DNA from: Plantago ovata
Lineage: Eukaryota; Streptophyta; Magnoliopsida; Lamiales; Plantaginaceae
Direction: 5' to 3'
Assembly (NCBI GenBank): GCA_028274465.1
Contig: CM051455.1
Span: 110,172,261 to 110,236,260, forward strand
Length of the DNA: 64,000 nt
Part shown: positions 31,666 to 42,489 of the stretch, piece after piece
Position numbering within the stretch: the first letter of the stretch is position 1
Layout of the letters: every line of letters starts with the position of its first letter
Program-made: the position numbers and the translations under genes
Notes under the pieces: generated by a model
The model's input: only the letters and a program-made list of their open reading frames with translations
Told to the model about the DNA's origin: nothing
The model's database searches: none

Positions 31666-32295
31666 CTAGAGAGTATAGCATTCCCAAGCTTGATTTATGT
31701 TTCCCACTTCTTGTCCTATTCTAGCTGGTGTAGGAAATTTCACTCTATTGTGTAGAGCTGATGCCACTGCTTGGAAGACCCTAAGAGCTGGTCTACCTAA
31801 TACCACTTGATAAGAGAATTCAATATCCACTACTAGGAATGGTATATGTCGTGTCACTCTCTGTGGCTTTGTACCTAAGGATACTTTCAGGGAGACTCTC
31901 CCCAATGGATAAATTTGTTCGCCTCCAAAACCAACCAAGGCACTCCCCACCTTTTCCATCTCTCTCAGGTCAACTCTCATTCTTTTCAACGTTCTTAGCA
32001 ATATAACATTGACTGAGCTCTCCGTATCAATAAGTACCTTCCTTACCGTATAGGATGCGATATCCGCCGAAATCACCAAAGGTACATCCGGTTCTTCTGT
32101 GTCTCCATCACAGGGGCTCTGATTTGGGATCTCGCTGTCGTTAAATGTTATTTTATTTCCAGTTGAAGCTTTCATACACGGATCCCCATACGCATCAGCC
32201 AATTCTCTCAAGTACCCTGCTGTTTTTTCTCTTGCCTTCCTTGTATCTCCTCCTGTCGGTCCTCCTGATATGGTTATGACTCCGAATCTTGGCAA
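31666..32295 (-). pseudogene. Tat-like aspartic protease (T1), active site altered
   Basis: The family match includes PDVPLVISADIASYTVRKVLID and GSALVGFGGEQIYPLGRVSL, then FLVVDIEFSYQVVLGRPAL, typical of Tat proteases. The active-site triad reads D-T-E instead of D-S/T-G in VLIDTESSVNVI, so the catalytic Gly is lost. The frame is otherwise open for about 209 codons. It sits between gag and RT of T1. Confidence 0.88.
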
Positions 32296-33279
32296 GTTGT
32301 CATCATCTTCCTCTTCGTCCTTTTGTCTGTCATTGTTCCTCCGATGATAATCTCGTTCTCTACTCTTCCTTTTCTCCTCATATCTCCCTCCTCTTTCTTC
32401 TTCTTTTCTTTCTTTTCTTTGTCGATCTCTTCGGTAAATGTCTTGATTGTTCCGCCTTGGCTTCGAACTTTCTTAGATAGCTATCTCTGACTAACCCCTC
32501 TATCTCAGTTTTTAGCCACATACAATCTTCAGTGTCATGACCTTTTCCTCTATGGAACTTACAATAAAATCTGGAACTTTCAGACCTCTCTGACGGTTGT
32601 ATGGGCTTTGGCCATTTGATATTCAACTTTTGCTCAACTATCGATGCCAAGATGTCGGATCTTGGTCGATTTAAAGCTGTGTAATATGTATATCTTCTTG
32701 GAGGATTTCTCTCTCTTGGGAAATGGTTTCTACCATCCTTTCCACCTCTTTGATCTTGCTTTCTATCTTTTGGAACATTGTTTTTCTTTGCCGGTTCCTT
32801 ATCTTTTTTGTATCCGGCTCTGATTTGTACATTTTCTCTAAAGTCCTCAGAGTTCTTGAAGTTTGAGCACAACTCGTCAAAATCTTCATCTGTCTCAAGA
32901 TTTTGTCCATTTGTGGCTATCACATCTCGCAATCTTTGGTTAGTTGTGTTCTCATACAAGTATATTGCTCTTTGCTTGACGCTATGCGGTTCAACCTCCA
33001 CAGCTATCTCATCGAATCTCACGAGAAAGTGACGTACATTCTCTTGGGGATCTTGAATGATCTTCTTGAGATCAGTGGACGTCTTCTTAACTTTCCTCAT
33101 CCTCTCGAACTTGTGAACAAACTCACTTTTTAGTTGTTCATTGCTCTTGATTGATCCATGTGCCAACCTTCCCCACCATTCCATTGCATTATCAAAGAGA
33201 GAAGTTGGGAATGTTAAGGCGCACATGTTCTCATTATTTCCATAACCCTCCATCCTACTTTCGAACCTGCTTATGAAAT
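32296..33279 (-). pseudogene. Tat-like gag, C-terminal part (T1)
   Basis: Open on minus from the G2 insertion point. It contains MCALTFPTSLFDNAMEWWGRL and VHKFERMRKVKKTSTDL, then FLVRFDEIAVEVEP, the Tat gag domain. A later zinc-finger-like stretch, FYCKFHRGKGHDTEDCMWLK, fits the C-H-H-C knuckle of this lineage. The apparent start codon at 33313 lies in the G2 LTR and is an artefact; the real N-terminus is at 40625-41070. The end is a basic Lys/Arg run. Confidence 0.88.
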
Positions 33280-33284
33280 CATAT
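33280..33284. repeat. left target-site duplication of G2
   Basis: CATAT, repeated at 40625-40629. Both sides belong to T1 gag. Confidence 0.96.
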
Positions 33285-35856
33285 TGTAACGGTACCGGTT
33301 TTGAAAACAACAATAATTTCTTGAAAAGAAGATCAAAAAAACTTTAATAGCAACGGTCGGCAATTAATGCCAAAATAATCTTTGACGCTAACAGAAATGA
33401 ACAATAACCAACGCAACTCAACTTCAAAAGAAAGACGAATGAAGACAGTAAAAGTTTATCTCCTTATTTTACAAAAGAAACCCAAGACACCCCAGACCCT
33501 TCTCTCAGTCGCTGGCATCCTAGTCACGCACATCCTCAGCAGCATCTGGAAGGAAGGAATTTTGAAAACAAAAGAGTGTGAGATAAAGGATCTCAGTGAG
33601 GTTCTAAATTTTAAAACAGAAAGTAAACAATTTTGAAATCAAAATCCTTTTCAGAAAACAAACAAACAGAACAGGTCACATATAACAGAATATCAGAACA
33701 GATAAGTTGTAGACCGTTGGTGCAGCCCGCCTTATTGCTCCTACTCCCAGAATGCCCTTATAACTCCCTCCAGAGGGTGCACAACTCCGGACAGAAACAG
33801 AAACCCCCGTGTACTTTGGGGAAACAGATCCTACGACCCTAATAGACCTCAGCGACTTCTGCCTCGCGTCTAAAAGGGAATAGACTAGGCCACGATCAAG
33901 CAAACCCGATAGTCCTCTACTACCCAAGCCTACCTAACCATAACCTAATCGACCGGTCACACAGAAACAGAACAGATACAGAACAATAGATACAGATAAT
34001 TAACACCGAGAGGTGTTCCTGCAGAAAGGTTAGTCCAGCACAGAGTAGCAATAAACGAAAATGCAAAAGTCATACTTAGGACTTATACTTTTACGCGGAA
34101 GCATACAGTAAGCAGTATATAGTAATAGGTACAAACAGTCACATAGCCTTCCAGTTTTTCGCAAATAATAGGTTTAGGGGTGAACACTCACCTTAACTTG
34201 CGAGCAAAGACCTTCAACGAGTAACGAGCTTTTACGGGTTAACGAACAAAGGAGAACCTAACAAGAAAGTACTAAACATACTTTAGAAGTCGAACGGACG
34301 GAAGGAAAAAGGTTGAAAAGGAAGTGGTAAAGACGGGGTTCGAACTCGGGACCTCTAAGTTAGTCAAGCAAGGACCTAACCAACTAGGCTAGCAAGTCAA
34401 GTCATTAATAACTTACAAAAACAGAAACTAAGTTTGAAACATTTCAGAAATACTCTTTCGGTTTTTAGACTCTGGAAATTACCAAAATACCCTCAGTGGT
34501 AAATTACAAAAAGATTATTTTCAAAATCAGAAATCACAAACAGTTTCTCCGAGTTTCAGAAAGCAACCATAACACTTCTCATAAATCGAAACTTCTCTTA
34601 AACTGTCTCGGTCAGTCAACAGGGTCAAACATAAACGCAAAAAGGTCCTTTAAAATTTACAGAATTATCAAAACAGTCCTCCCAGGTTCTAGTCAAACCA
34701 AAACAGTCCACAAGTTTATCAAATTACAAAATCAGAGTCCAAGTCAGTCAACATATGATCAAACTGTCCAGATTGGTCAAAATCTAAATGTCAAGTTCAA
34801 CAATCTGTCCAAAACAACACAACACAGATCCTTAACTATCCTAACCCAAGTTCGAGTCTAGTCCAGGTTCAGTCGAGGTCCTAGTAATAAGGCCAGAATA
34901 ACGTAGGGGTAAAACGGGAATTAAAGAAAAGAAAAAAAACAAAAAGAAGATAAGGATTCGAATTTACCTTGAACGAACAGAGATAAATGGAACTGCAAAT
35001 CCAAACAAAAGAAGGGATTACAATCGAGATCTCAAACTTATCGAATCTAGAATCAACCGAAATAGAGATTCACTACTTACCGAAACGGATCGGAACAGAA
35101 ATGGGGCAGAGTCGGTACCGGAAGGACGGAACGGAGCAGATTGGTACGGGAACGGGTTTGGGTGGCGCGTGACGGGGCGGACAGAGGCCGGGCGGAACGA
35201 ACAAGACAGAAACGGCACCGGCAAGCGAGCTCACGAACCGAACGGAGCAAGCAGGAGCTCCAGTTGATGATGGCGGCGGCAAACAGCGGTCCGATCGGCG
35301 CGATCGGAAACAAAAACCGGGCGGCGGCGAAAGGAAAACGGAGCGACGAACAGACAGGTCGATCGATCTCAGCGGCGGCGAACGGAAATGATCAATCGAT
35401 CTTGGCGGCGCGGCGATGGCGGGAGGCGCGGCGGCTCGGTGCGGCACGACGGACCGGGATGACGGCGGTGGCGGCGACGGGGTCGGGCGGGAACAACTCT
35501 CTCTTTCTCTCTCCTTTTCTCTTTCTTTCTTTCTTTCTTCTCTTTCTTTCTTTCTTCACTAAAACGTTTTTGACGGCAAGAAGAGAAGAGAGATGGGATA
35601 AGGACTTAGGGTTAGGATTAAGAAGACTGGGCCGGTCAACGGGCTTGACTGGCTAAAGAATTGGGCCAAATGAATGGGCCAAATAGATCAGAAAGTCCAG
35701 CTCGATCCAAACGAAACGAAACGAACTAGCTTACGCGCAATTAATTATATAATTATCGAATAATAATTTACTCTGATAATTAATTAACTAAAATAAATAA
35801 TTAAATAATAATAATAATAATTAAATAAATAATTAAAAAAAAAACGGTGTGTTACA
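33285..35856 (-). mobile_element. 3' LTR of Tekay-like element G2
   Basis: A 2,572-bp LTR read on minus from TGTAACACACCG (35856) to CCGTTACA (33285). It is almost identical to 38158-40624 but has about 105 bp more near 33515-33625. Related sequence is also present in G1, so the other LTR suffered a deletion. It holds B- and A-box-like motifs (34337-34347, 34380-34391), a CT microsatellite (about 35500-35556) and a GC-rich block (about 35080-35480). Confidence 0.95.
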
Positions 35857-36209
35857 CTCCACCACCCTTACAAGAAGTTTCGTCCTCGAAACTTAACTCG
35901 CGTAGAATTTACGAACGTGGAACGGGTAAACGAAAGTCTTCAAACTTCAAACGCCAGGTCAACGAACACGTTCGCAAGCCAAAGGTTAATAGAATTCGTA
36001 AGTAACCTAAGGAAGTTAAAGCTTGCCTCTTCAACCAGATCGTCCAACTATTACTCCTCAACCCAAAAGTCGGTGATTAAGCTTCAAGTGAATCTATCCT
36101 AGCGAAAGAAAAATAGCACGGTAACGGAAAAGAAAAGACTTAGAAGAGGTTTGTCCACGTGAGCGTACCTTTAGCCACACTCGTAGAGGGAGTCTCACGT
36201 CCAACCATG
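35857..36209 (-). other. G2 3' untranslated region with PPT
   Basis: No frame. The minus strand ends GGGTGGTGGAG directly before the 3' LTR, a plausible polypurine tract. No protease, RT or integrase is present between gag and LTR. Confidence 0.8.
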
Positions 36210-37190
36210 CTAGACTCTTGGTTTGGCCTTCGCACTACCTCCTTGATTCCTTGAAGAGGTGCCTCCAGATCTTCCTTCTTCAATTAGGGAGTTGCGTCGC
36301 GGACAATCATTGATCTTATGCTCCTTGCTTCCACAAGCCAAGCATACACCTTGCTTCCTCCAACAGTTCTTCTCCTCATGAGTTGTGCCTCCGCAGAAAT
36401 TGCAATTTCTTTGAGATGGTTGATCAGCACTTTCGGCCACATGACGAGATCGACTTTTCTGCTCGGTGCGAGAATACTTGGATGGAGAATGACGATCCTT
36501 GCTACTTCTGTGATCGGAACTCCTCTTTCGAGACCGTCGAGGTTCATTGTTCTCGAGTTCTCCCAGACCACTCTCTACCTCAGCAGCTAACTCCACTGCT
36601 TTAATGTAGGTGGGCATGTCGGTCCCGAACAGGCTGTAACGGATCTCTGAGTTCAAACCCTTCACAAAATGGCGCACCTTCTCCCTCTCGTCGTTTTGAA
36701 AGTGCGGCACGTACTTCAGCAGTCGAGTGAACTCGGAGTCATATTCGGCGACATTCATATTTCCTTGCACCAAGGCTTGGAACTCATCTCTCCTGTTCTC
36801 GCGAACTAGGCGAGGCACGAACTTATCCATGAACTCCTTCTCAAAGTTCTTCCAAGTGCGGACAACTGCTGCTTGTCTCCACCTTGCATCTACGGTCCTC
36901 CACCAATTTCTTGCTGCTCCTACAAACTGGAAAGCCGCGAGCTCAATCCTCCTTTCATCAGGGTAGTGCAAGATCGAGAATAGATTCTCCATGCTCTCCA
37001 GCCAAAGCTCAGCTTTGCGGGCATTGGGTGCCCCATCGAACCTGTCGGGATGGAAACGAGCGAAACATTCCGCAGCCTGATCGATCGTTTGAGTCGGTGG
37101 CGGTGGCGGCGGAGCTGGCTGAACAGGTGGTAGCTCAATGTTGCGTACGCTCTCACTGAAGTTGCCCAAAGCTGCAATGATCCGCTCCAC
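36210..37190 (-). CDS. gag: Tekay-like gag of G2
   Basis: Structural particle protein. It contains VERIIAALGNFSES near the start, a Pro-rich stretch, then the Retrotrans_gag domain (FHPDRFDG, AAFQFVGAARNWWRTV, FMDKFVPRLVRENRRDEF, about residues 45-215). A basic Ser/Arg region follows, then two CCHC zinc knuckles: CNFCGGTTHEEKNC and CLACGSKEHKINDC near residues 265-300. The first codons lie in another frame (37191-37291, starting MAPRNTTRNG): an indel in the Asn-codon repeat breaks the frame. The stop is followed by 3' UTR, so this is the element's only gene. Confidence 0.92.
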   Translation of the reverse strand: MERIIAALGNFSESVRNIELPPVQPAPPPPPPTQTIDQAAECFARFHPDRFDGAPNARKAELWLESMENLFSILHYPDERRIELAAFQFVGAARNWWRTVDARWRQAAVVRTWKNFEKEFMDKFVPRLVRENRRDEFQALVQGNMNVAEYDSEFTRLLKYVPHFQNDEREKVRHFVKGLNSEIRYSLFGTDMPTYIKAVELAAEVESGLGELENNEPRRSRKRSSDHRSSKDRHSPSKYSRTEQKSRSRHVAESADQPSQRNCNFCGGTTHEEKNCWRKQGVCLACGSKEHKINDCPRRNSLIEEGRSGGTSSRNQGGSAKAKPRV

Positions 37191-37291
37191 TTGGTCCTGA
37201 TTGCCAGCATTGTTGTTGCATTGTTGTGGTTGTCGTTGTCATTGGTGTTGCCATTGCCATTGCCGTTGCGGGTGGTGTTCCTTGGAGCCAT
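37191..37291 (-). pseudogene. G2 gag first codons, frame-shifted
   Basis: ATG at 37291 starts MAPRNTTRNGNGN, like the G1 gag start MAPRINTRNG. The AAC/AAT repeat that follows is out of frame with the main gag, so a one-base slip in this microsatellite is likely. Confidence 0.85.
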
Positions 37292-38143
37292 CCTATCGTA
37301 ATTAGTCTAAGGTCAGTAACGTAATTAACCATCTTGAGTGAGTCTAACTCCAGGCGTAGACGTAATCTAAGGCACTATCTTAAGTCATCCTAGTGAACGA
37401 GCAAGAGACGCGAAAAAGATAACCAAAAATGCTAAGGTCAAAATCAAATTAGGGAGTCAAACGAAGATAGCAACTAATCACTAAGTAAATCCTCGAGTGT
37501 GTCTAACCTAGCATGCAAGGCAGACATAAATTGAAAATGAAACGATACACATATGTAAGGAATTCCTCAAGGAAGCATTAGACACACATCAAAATCATTA
37601 AACAATGGCTCAAAGTGTTCTCTCACAAAGTGATCCGTCATTTGACCTCAGTTAACGCGAATCACATAAACAGTCGGCCGCCTGCCAGTGATTTATGTCG
37701 ACTTTGGTTAAACAATAGATTACTGTATGACAGAATCAAGCAGGATCATGCATGAATTTCAACAAGTAAAATAGTTGCATATATAAATGTTTAAACCCTA
37801 AAACATGCATTAAATGACATTATAGTAAGTAAACATACTTTTAAACAAAATCTCATGCATTTAGAAGAAACAATGTTATCGCCTTAAGGAAAATGAACGA
37901 AACATCAATAGGAAGCTTGTGAACTTAGTAGGAGTTAAACAGAATGAACAGCAAGACAGTTTCGGAAGACGGAAGACAGTAGGACAGTTAAAAGACGAAC
38001 ATGACGGTTCAGAATTAATGCGGAAGACCAAACTTTAAAAGAGACAGAACAAAGACTACTCAATCTAATCCAGCGACTTGGACCCTCACACGCACCCCAA
38101 AGGCCAGAAGACCCTATCCTAGCAAGCTCGAGTTTGAACTCAA
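37292..38143 (-). other. G2 leader between PBS and gag
   Basis: About 850 bp without open frames, homologous to the G1 leader but longer. No further signal is recognised. Confidence 0.7.
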
Positions 38144-38155
38144 GCTCTGATACCA
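38144..38155 (-). promoter_or_regulatory. primer-binding site, tRNA-iMet type (G2)
   Basis: The minus strand reads TGGTATCAGAGC, 2 nt from the LTR end. Confidence 0.95.
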
Positions 38156-38157
38156 AC

Positions 38158-40624
38158 TGTAACGGTACCGGTTTTGAAAACAACAATAATTTCTTGAAAA
38201 GAAGATCAAAAAACTTTAATAGCAACGGTCGGCAATTAATGCCAAAATAATCTTTGACGCTAACAGAAATGAACAATAACCAACGACAACTCAAGTTCAA
38301 AAGAAAGACGAATGAAGACAGTAAAAGTTTATCTCCTTATTTTACAAAAGAAACCCAAGACACCCCAGACCCTTCTCTCAGTCTCAGTCACAATTTTGAA
38401 ATCAAAATCCTTTTCAGAAAACAAACAAACAGAACAGGTCACATATAACAGAATATCAGAACAGATAAGTTGTATACCGTTGGTGCAGCCCGCCTTATTG
38501 CTCCTACTCCCAGAATGCCCTTATAACTCCCTCCAGAGGGTGCACAACTCCGGACAGAAACAGAAACCCCCGTGTACTTTGGGGAAACAGATCCTACGAC
38601 CCTAATAGACCTCAGCGACTTCTGCCTCGCGTCTAAAAGGGAATAGACTAGGCCACGATCAAGCAAACCCGATAGTCCTCTACTACCCAAGCCTACCTAA
38701 CCATAAACTAATCGACCGGTCACACAGAAACAGAACAGATACAGAACAACAGATACAGATAATTAACACCGAGAGGTGTTCCTGCAGAAAGGTTAGTCCA
38801 GCACAGAGTAGCAATAAACTAAAATGCAAAAGTCATACTTAGGACTTATACTTTTACGCGGAAGCATACAGTAAGCAGTAGATAGTAATAGGTACAAACA
38901 GTCACATAGCCTTCCAGTTTTTCGCAAATAATAGGTTTAGGGGTGAACACTCACCTTAACTTGCGAGCAAAGACCTTCAACGAGTAACGAGCTTTTACGG
39001 GTTAACGAACAAAGGAGAACCTAACAAGAAAGTACTAAACATACTTTAGAAGTCGAACGGACGGAAGGAAAAAGGTTGAAAAGGAAGTGGTAAAGACGGG
39101 GTTCGAACTCGGGACCTCTAAGTTAGTCAAGCAAGGACCTAACCAACTAGGCTAGCAAGTCAAGTCATTAATAACTTACAAAAACAGAAACTAAGTTTGA
39201 AACATTTCAGAAATACTCTTTCGGTTTTCAGACTCTGGAAATTACCAAAATACCCTCAGTGGTAAATTACAAAAAGATTATTTTCAAAATCAGAAATCAC
39301 AAACAGTTTCTCCGAGTTTCAGAAAGCAACCATAACACTTCTCATAAATCGAAACTTCTCTTAAACTGTCTCGGTCAGTCAACAGGGTAAAACATAAACG
39401 CAAAAAGGTCCTTTAAAATTTACAGAATTATCAAAACAGTCCTCCCAGGTTCTAGTCAAACCAAAACAGTCCACAAGTTTATCAAATTACAAAATCAGAG
39501 TCCAAGTCAGTCAACATATGATCAAACTGTCCAGATTGGTCAAAATCTAAATGTCAAGTTCAACAATCTGTCCAAAACAACACAACACAGATCCTTAACT
39601 ATCCTAACCCAAGTTCGAGTCTAGTCCAGGTTCAGTCGAGGTCCAGTAATAAGGCCAGAATAACGTAGGGGTAAAACGGGAATTAAAGAAAAGAAAAAAA
39701 ACAAAAAGAAGATAAGGATTCGAATTTACCTTGAACGAACAGAGATAAATGGAACTGCAAATCCAAACAAAAGAAGGGATTACAATCGAGATCTCAAACT
39801 TATCGAATCTAGAATCAACCGAAATAGAGATTCACTACTTACCGAAACGGATCGGAACAGAAATGAGGCAGAGTCGGTACCGGAAGGACGGAACGGAGCA
39901 GATTGGTACGGGAACGGGTTTGGGTGGCGCGTGACGGGGCGGACAGAGGCCGGGCGGAACGAACAAGACAGAAACGGCGCCGGCAAGCGAGCTCACGAAC
40001 CGAACGGAGCAAGCAGGAGCTCCAGTTGATGATGGCAGCGGCAACAGCGGTCCGATCGGCGCGATCGGAAACAAAATCCGGGCGGCGGCGAAAGGATAAC
40101 GGAGCGACAAACAGACAGGTCGATCGATCTCAGCGGCGGCGAACGGAAATGATCGATCGATCTTGGCGGCGCGGCGATGGCGGGAGGCGCGGCGGCTCGG
40201 TGCGGCACGACGGACCGGGATGACGGCGGCGGCGGCGACGGGGTCGGGCGGGAACAACTCTCTCTTTCTCTCTCCTTTTCTCTTTCTTTCTTTCTTTCTT
40301 CTCTTTCTTTCTTTCTTCACTAAAACGTTTTTGACGGCAAGAAGAGAAGTGAGATGGGATAAGGACTTAGGGTTAGGATTAAGAAGACTGGGCCGGTCAA
40401 CGGGCTTGACTGGCTAAAGAATTGGGCCAAATGAATGGGCCAAATAGATCAAAAAGTCCAGCTCGATCCAAACGAAACGAAACGAACTAGCTTACGCGCA
40501 ATTAATTAAATAATTATCGAATAATAATTTACTCTGATAATTAATTAACTAAAATAAATAATTAAATAATTAAATAATAAAATAATAATTAAATAAATAA
40601 TTAAAAAAAAAACGGGGTGTTACA
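38158..40624 (-). mobile_element. 5' LTR of Tekay-like element G2
   Basis: A 2,467-bp LTR adjoining the PBS and ending at TSD CATAT (40625-40629). It is nearly identical to the 3' LTR except for the ~105-bp deletion near 38392. The A/B-box-like pair is at 39100-39110 and 39143-39154, the CT microsatellite at about 40260-40318 and the GC-rich block at about 39850-40250. Confidence 0.95.
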
Positions 40625-41070
40625 CATATGGACAAGACTTTCCGTAATACTGCTCTAACGACGGTAAAGTAGTGTCAAGTTTCTTTTGCTCCTTTCTAAT
40701 CTCCAATCTCAAAGGGTTCTTGATTTGGACTCTCTCCTTCTCTTTCGTTGAGATTTGCTTAATCAAGTCGTTCATCTTTTTAAGGAGCTCCCTTTGTTCT
40801 TTTGCTATTTCTTCTGGTGTCAATTGCTTTTCCTCTTCTAGCCTTGATTGACCACCTCTTGCTTGGGTATCCCTTCCTTGTTCCTGCGACCGATGTATAG
40901 TAGTAACTATTGCATCCTGAGCTGGGACTTGCCGAGTCATGCTTATTCCTGATGTTGGAATTGCTCTTGTCCCTTCTGTGTGAACCTCTTACCTCCTTTG
41001 TAACACTTGTCTTAAGTCCTCTGACCTTGTGGCACCTATTGTCTGATCTTGAGTAGTCCTTGTCTCCCAT
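40625..41070 (-). pseudogene. Tat-like gag, N-terminal part (T1), before the G2 insertion
   Basis: ATG at 41070 opens MGDKDYSRSDNRC, then frames shift; the frame at 40620-40940 continues with a Gln/Lys/Glu-rich helical stretch (EEKQLTPEEIAKEQRELLKK) and ends at the insertion after KSCPY. The same gag resumes on the other side of G2 at 33279. The two frames overlap between 40780 and 40940, so at least one indel exists. Confidence 0.75.
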
Positions 41071-42489
41071 GTAAAGGTGAGTCTATCTTAAATTGGTCTA
41101 CTTGAGGTCCCATTAAATTCCAAATTCAACGGGCGTGTTGGGACGGGTGGATTAACATGTCTGATGTTATCCTGAGAATTCACGAGGTCATTGTTGGTTA
41201 GATCAACCACACTTCTCATGGGTTTCGTCCTTATTAAACTATACAGCAAAATAGACCAAGTATTTAAGGTTCGTAGGAAACAAGCCTTGTACTGCCTAAC
41301 CTGTTAAGGATTGTGTGATGCCCTTTTGTACTTATGTCAGTTGTTCCAGACCTCAAAATCTCCGCATCTCTCTAGTGGCTTATTTTAACAAACTGGGCAC
41401 ATTTGTAAAAATGCCTTCGAGGTTCGCATAATTCAAGGTGCGGAACCTTGTGAGCCGCGGACGGGCCTTAACGCTTGTAGCTAGAAAGCTTCATAGTTTG
41501 TAGAGAGACGCACCGTACCAACTAGACATATTTTCATATCAACACATATTATTTGCTTACTCAAGTGGTAAAATATCTTTTTATATTGCAGCACAGCAGA
41601 ACATGAAACTGATTTTGTCGAGGATTTTTCTCCGTTACTTGCTCAACTGAATATACCTTGCACTTAGGTGCATTGGGTTTTTTTTTTTATCTCAGGTAAT
41701 TTTAAATTTTAATCCTTTTTATGCCAAGAAGAAACTGAAGTGTTAACTCTGGTTCAATATAACAAAGCTCATTTCTAAAGTTCTTTTCAAACTAAGCCTG
41801 TCAAGATCTTGTGGTGTTATTGCGTTTGGGATCATGCCGGTTAATTGTAGGTTTGGGCCTCACCATGTGTGGCTGAATTGTGGTTGTAAAATTGTGTTGA
41901 TATATGAAACATAGAAGAGAGATACGAGTCAGATTACATATCAGGTGTTTTTTCTCTCTTCTTTAAAAGTTTTACATGGTATCTTCTGCAGATTTTGAGC
42001 AAGCAATGGATGGTGAACAGAGGTAGCTGTTGAGTTGCAGAAGTAAAGTTGATGAGTTGTAGAAGAAAAGCTTCCTTATTATGTTTTTATGCCATTCTTG
42101 TAGATCGTATTTAACGATAATGTTATTATTTTGCATTCGACATGGTTTTCGATTTTAATGTTTCATATTATCATTCAGATATTTCATTTTTATTGACATG
42201 TGTTATGTTTGTTTAACCCAGATTAGTCTAATTTCGGAAAGTAATTGGTAAATTTTTATTTTCAAAATAATGGTTATTCTATTTTATTTTAGTAATTAAC
42301 TAATAAATTTACATTGTATTTTAGTATTAATTTAAAATGAAATGAATTTAAAAGAAAAGGTGGAAAGATTAAATAAAAGGTTAATAGTAGTAAACATTCT
42401 CCTAATGTTGTACAAGTGATGATGAAAGAAACAAAAGGGAAAAGAAGTGACGATGAAATGAATAAATAAGGAAAAGAAAAATAAACAGA
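41071..42489. other. non-coding interval, probably T1 leader plus unassigned DNA
   Basis: The part next to 41070 is likely the T1 untranslated leader. No PBS or LTR end of Tat type was found. The rest is AT-rich, without frames over 70 codons that look real. A TGGTATC at about 41977 is too short to call a PBS. Confidence 0.5.

Larger units (their letters stand above)
33285..40624 (-). mobile_element. complete gag-only Ty3/gypsy element G2 (TR-GAG type)
   Basis: A 7,340-bp element with two LTRs, PBS, PPT and a 5-bp TSD, but only a 2.3-kb interior with a gag gene. This fits the class of terminal-repeat retrotransposons with a gag domain. It interrupts the T1 gag. Confidence 0.93.

Noticed and set aside
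35073-35447. Arg/Pro/Ser-rich open frames in the GC-rich LTR block (also 39835-40320 and 35141-35656)
   Set aside because: They are open on both strands because the stretch is GC-rich. They lie within LTRs, lack any domain, and differ in length between the two nearly identical LTRs.
41960-42000. A copia-like PBS (TGGTATCTTCTGC) in the interval left of the LINE
   Set aside because: Only the first seven bases match, and no LTR end or gag is adjacent.
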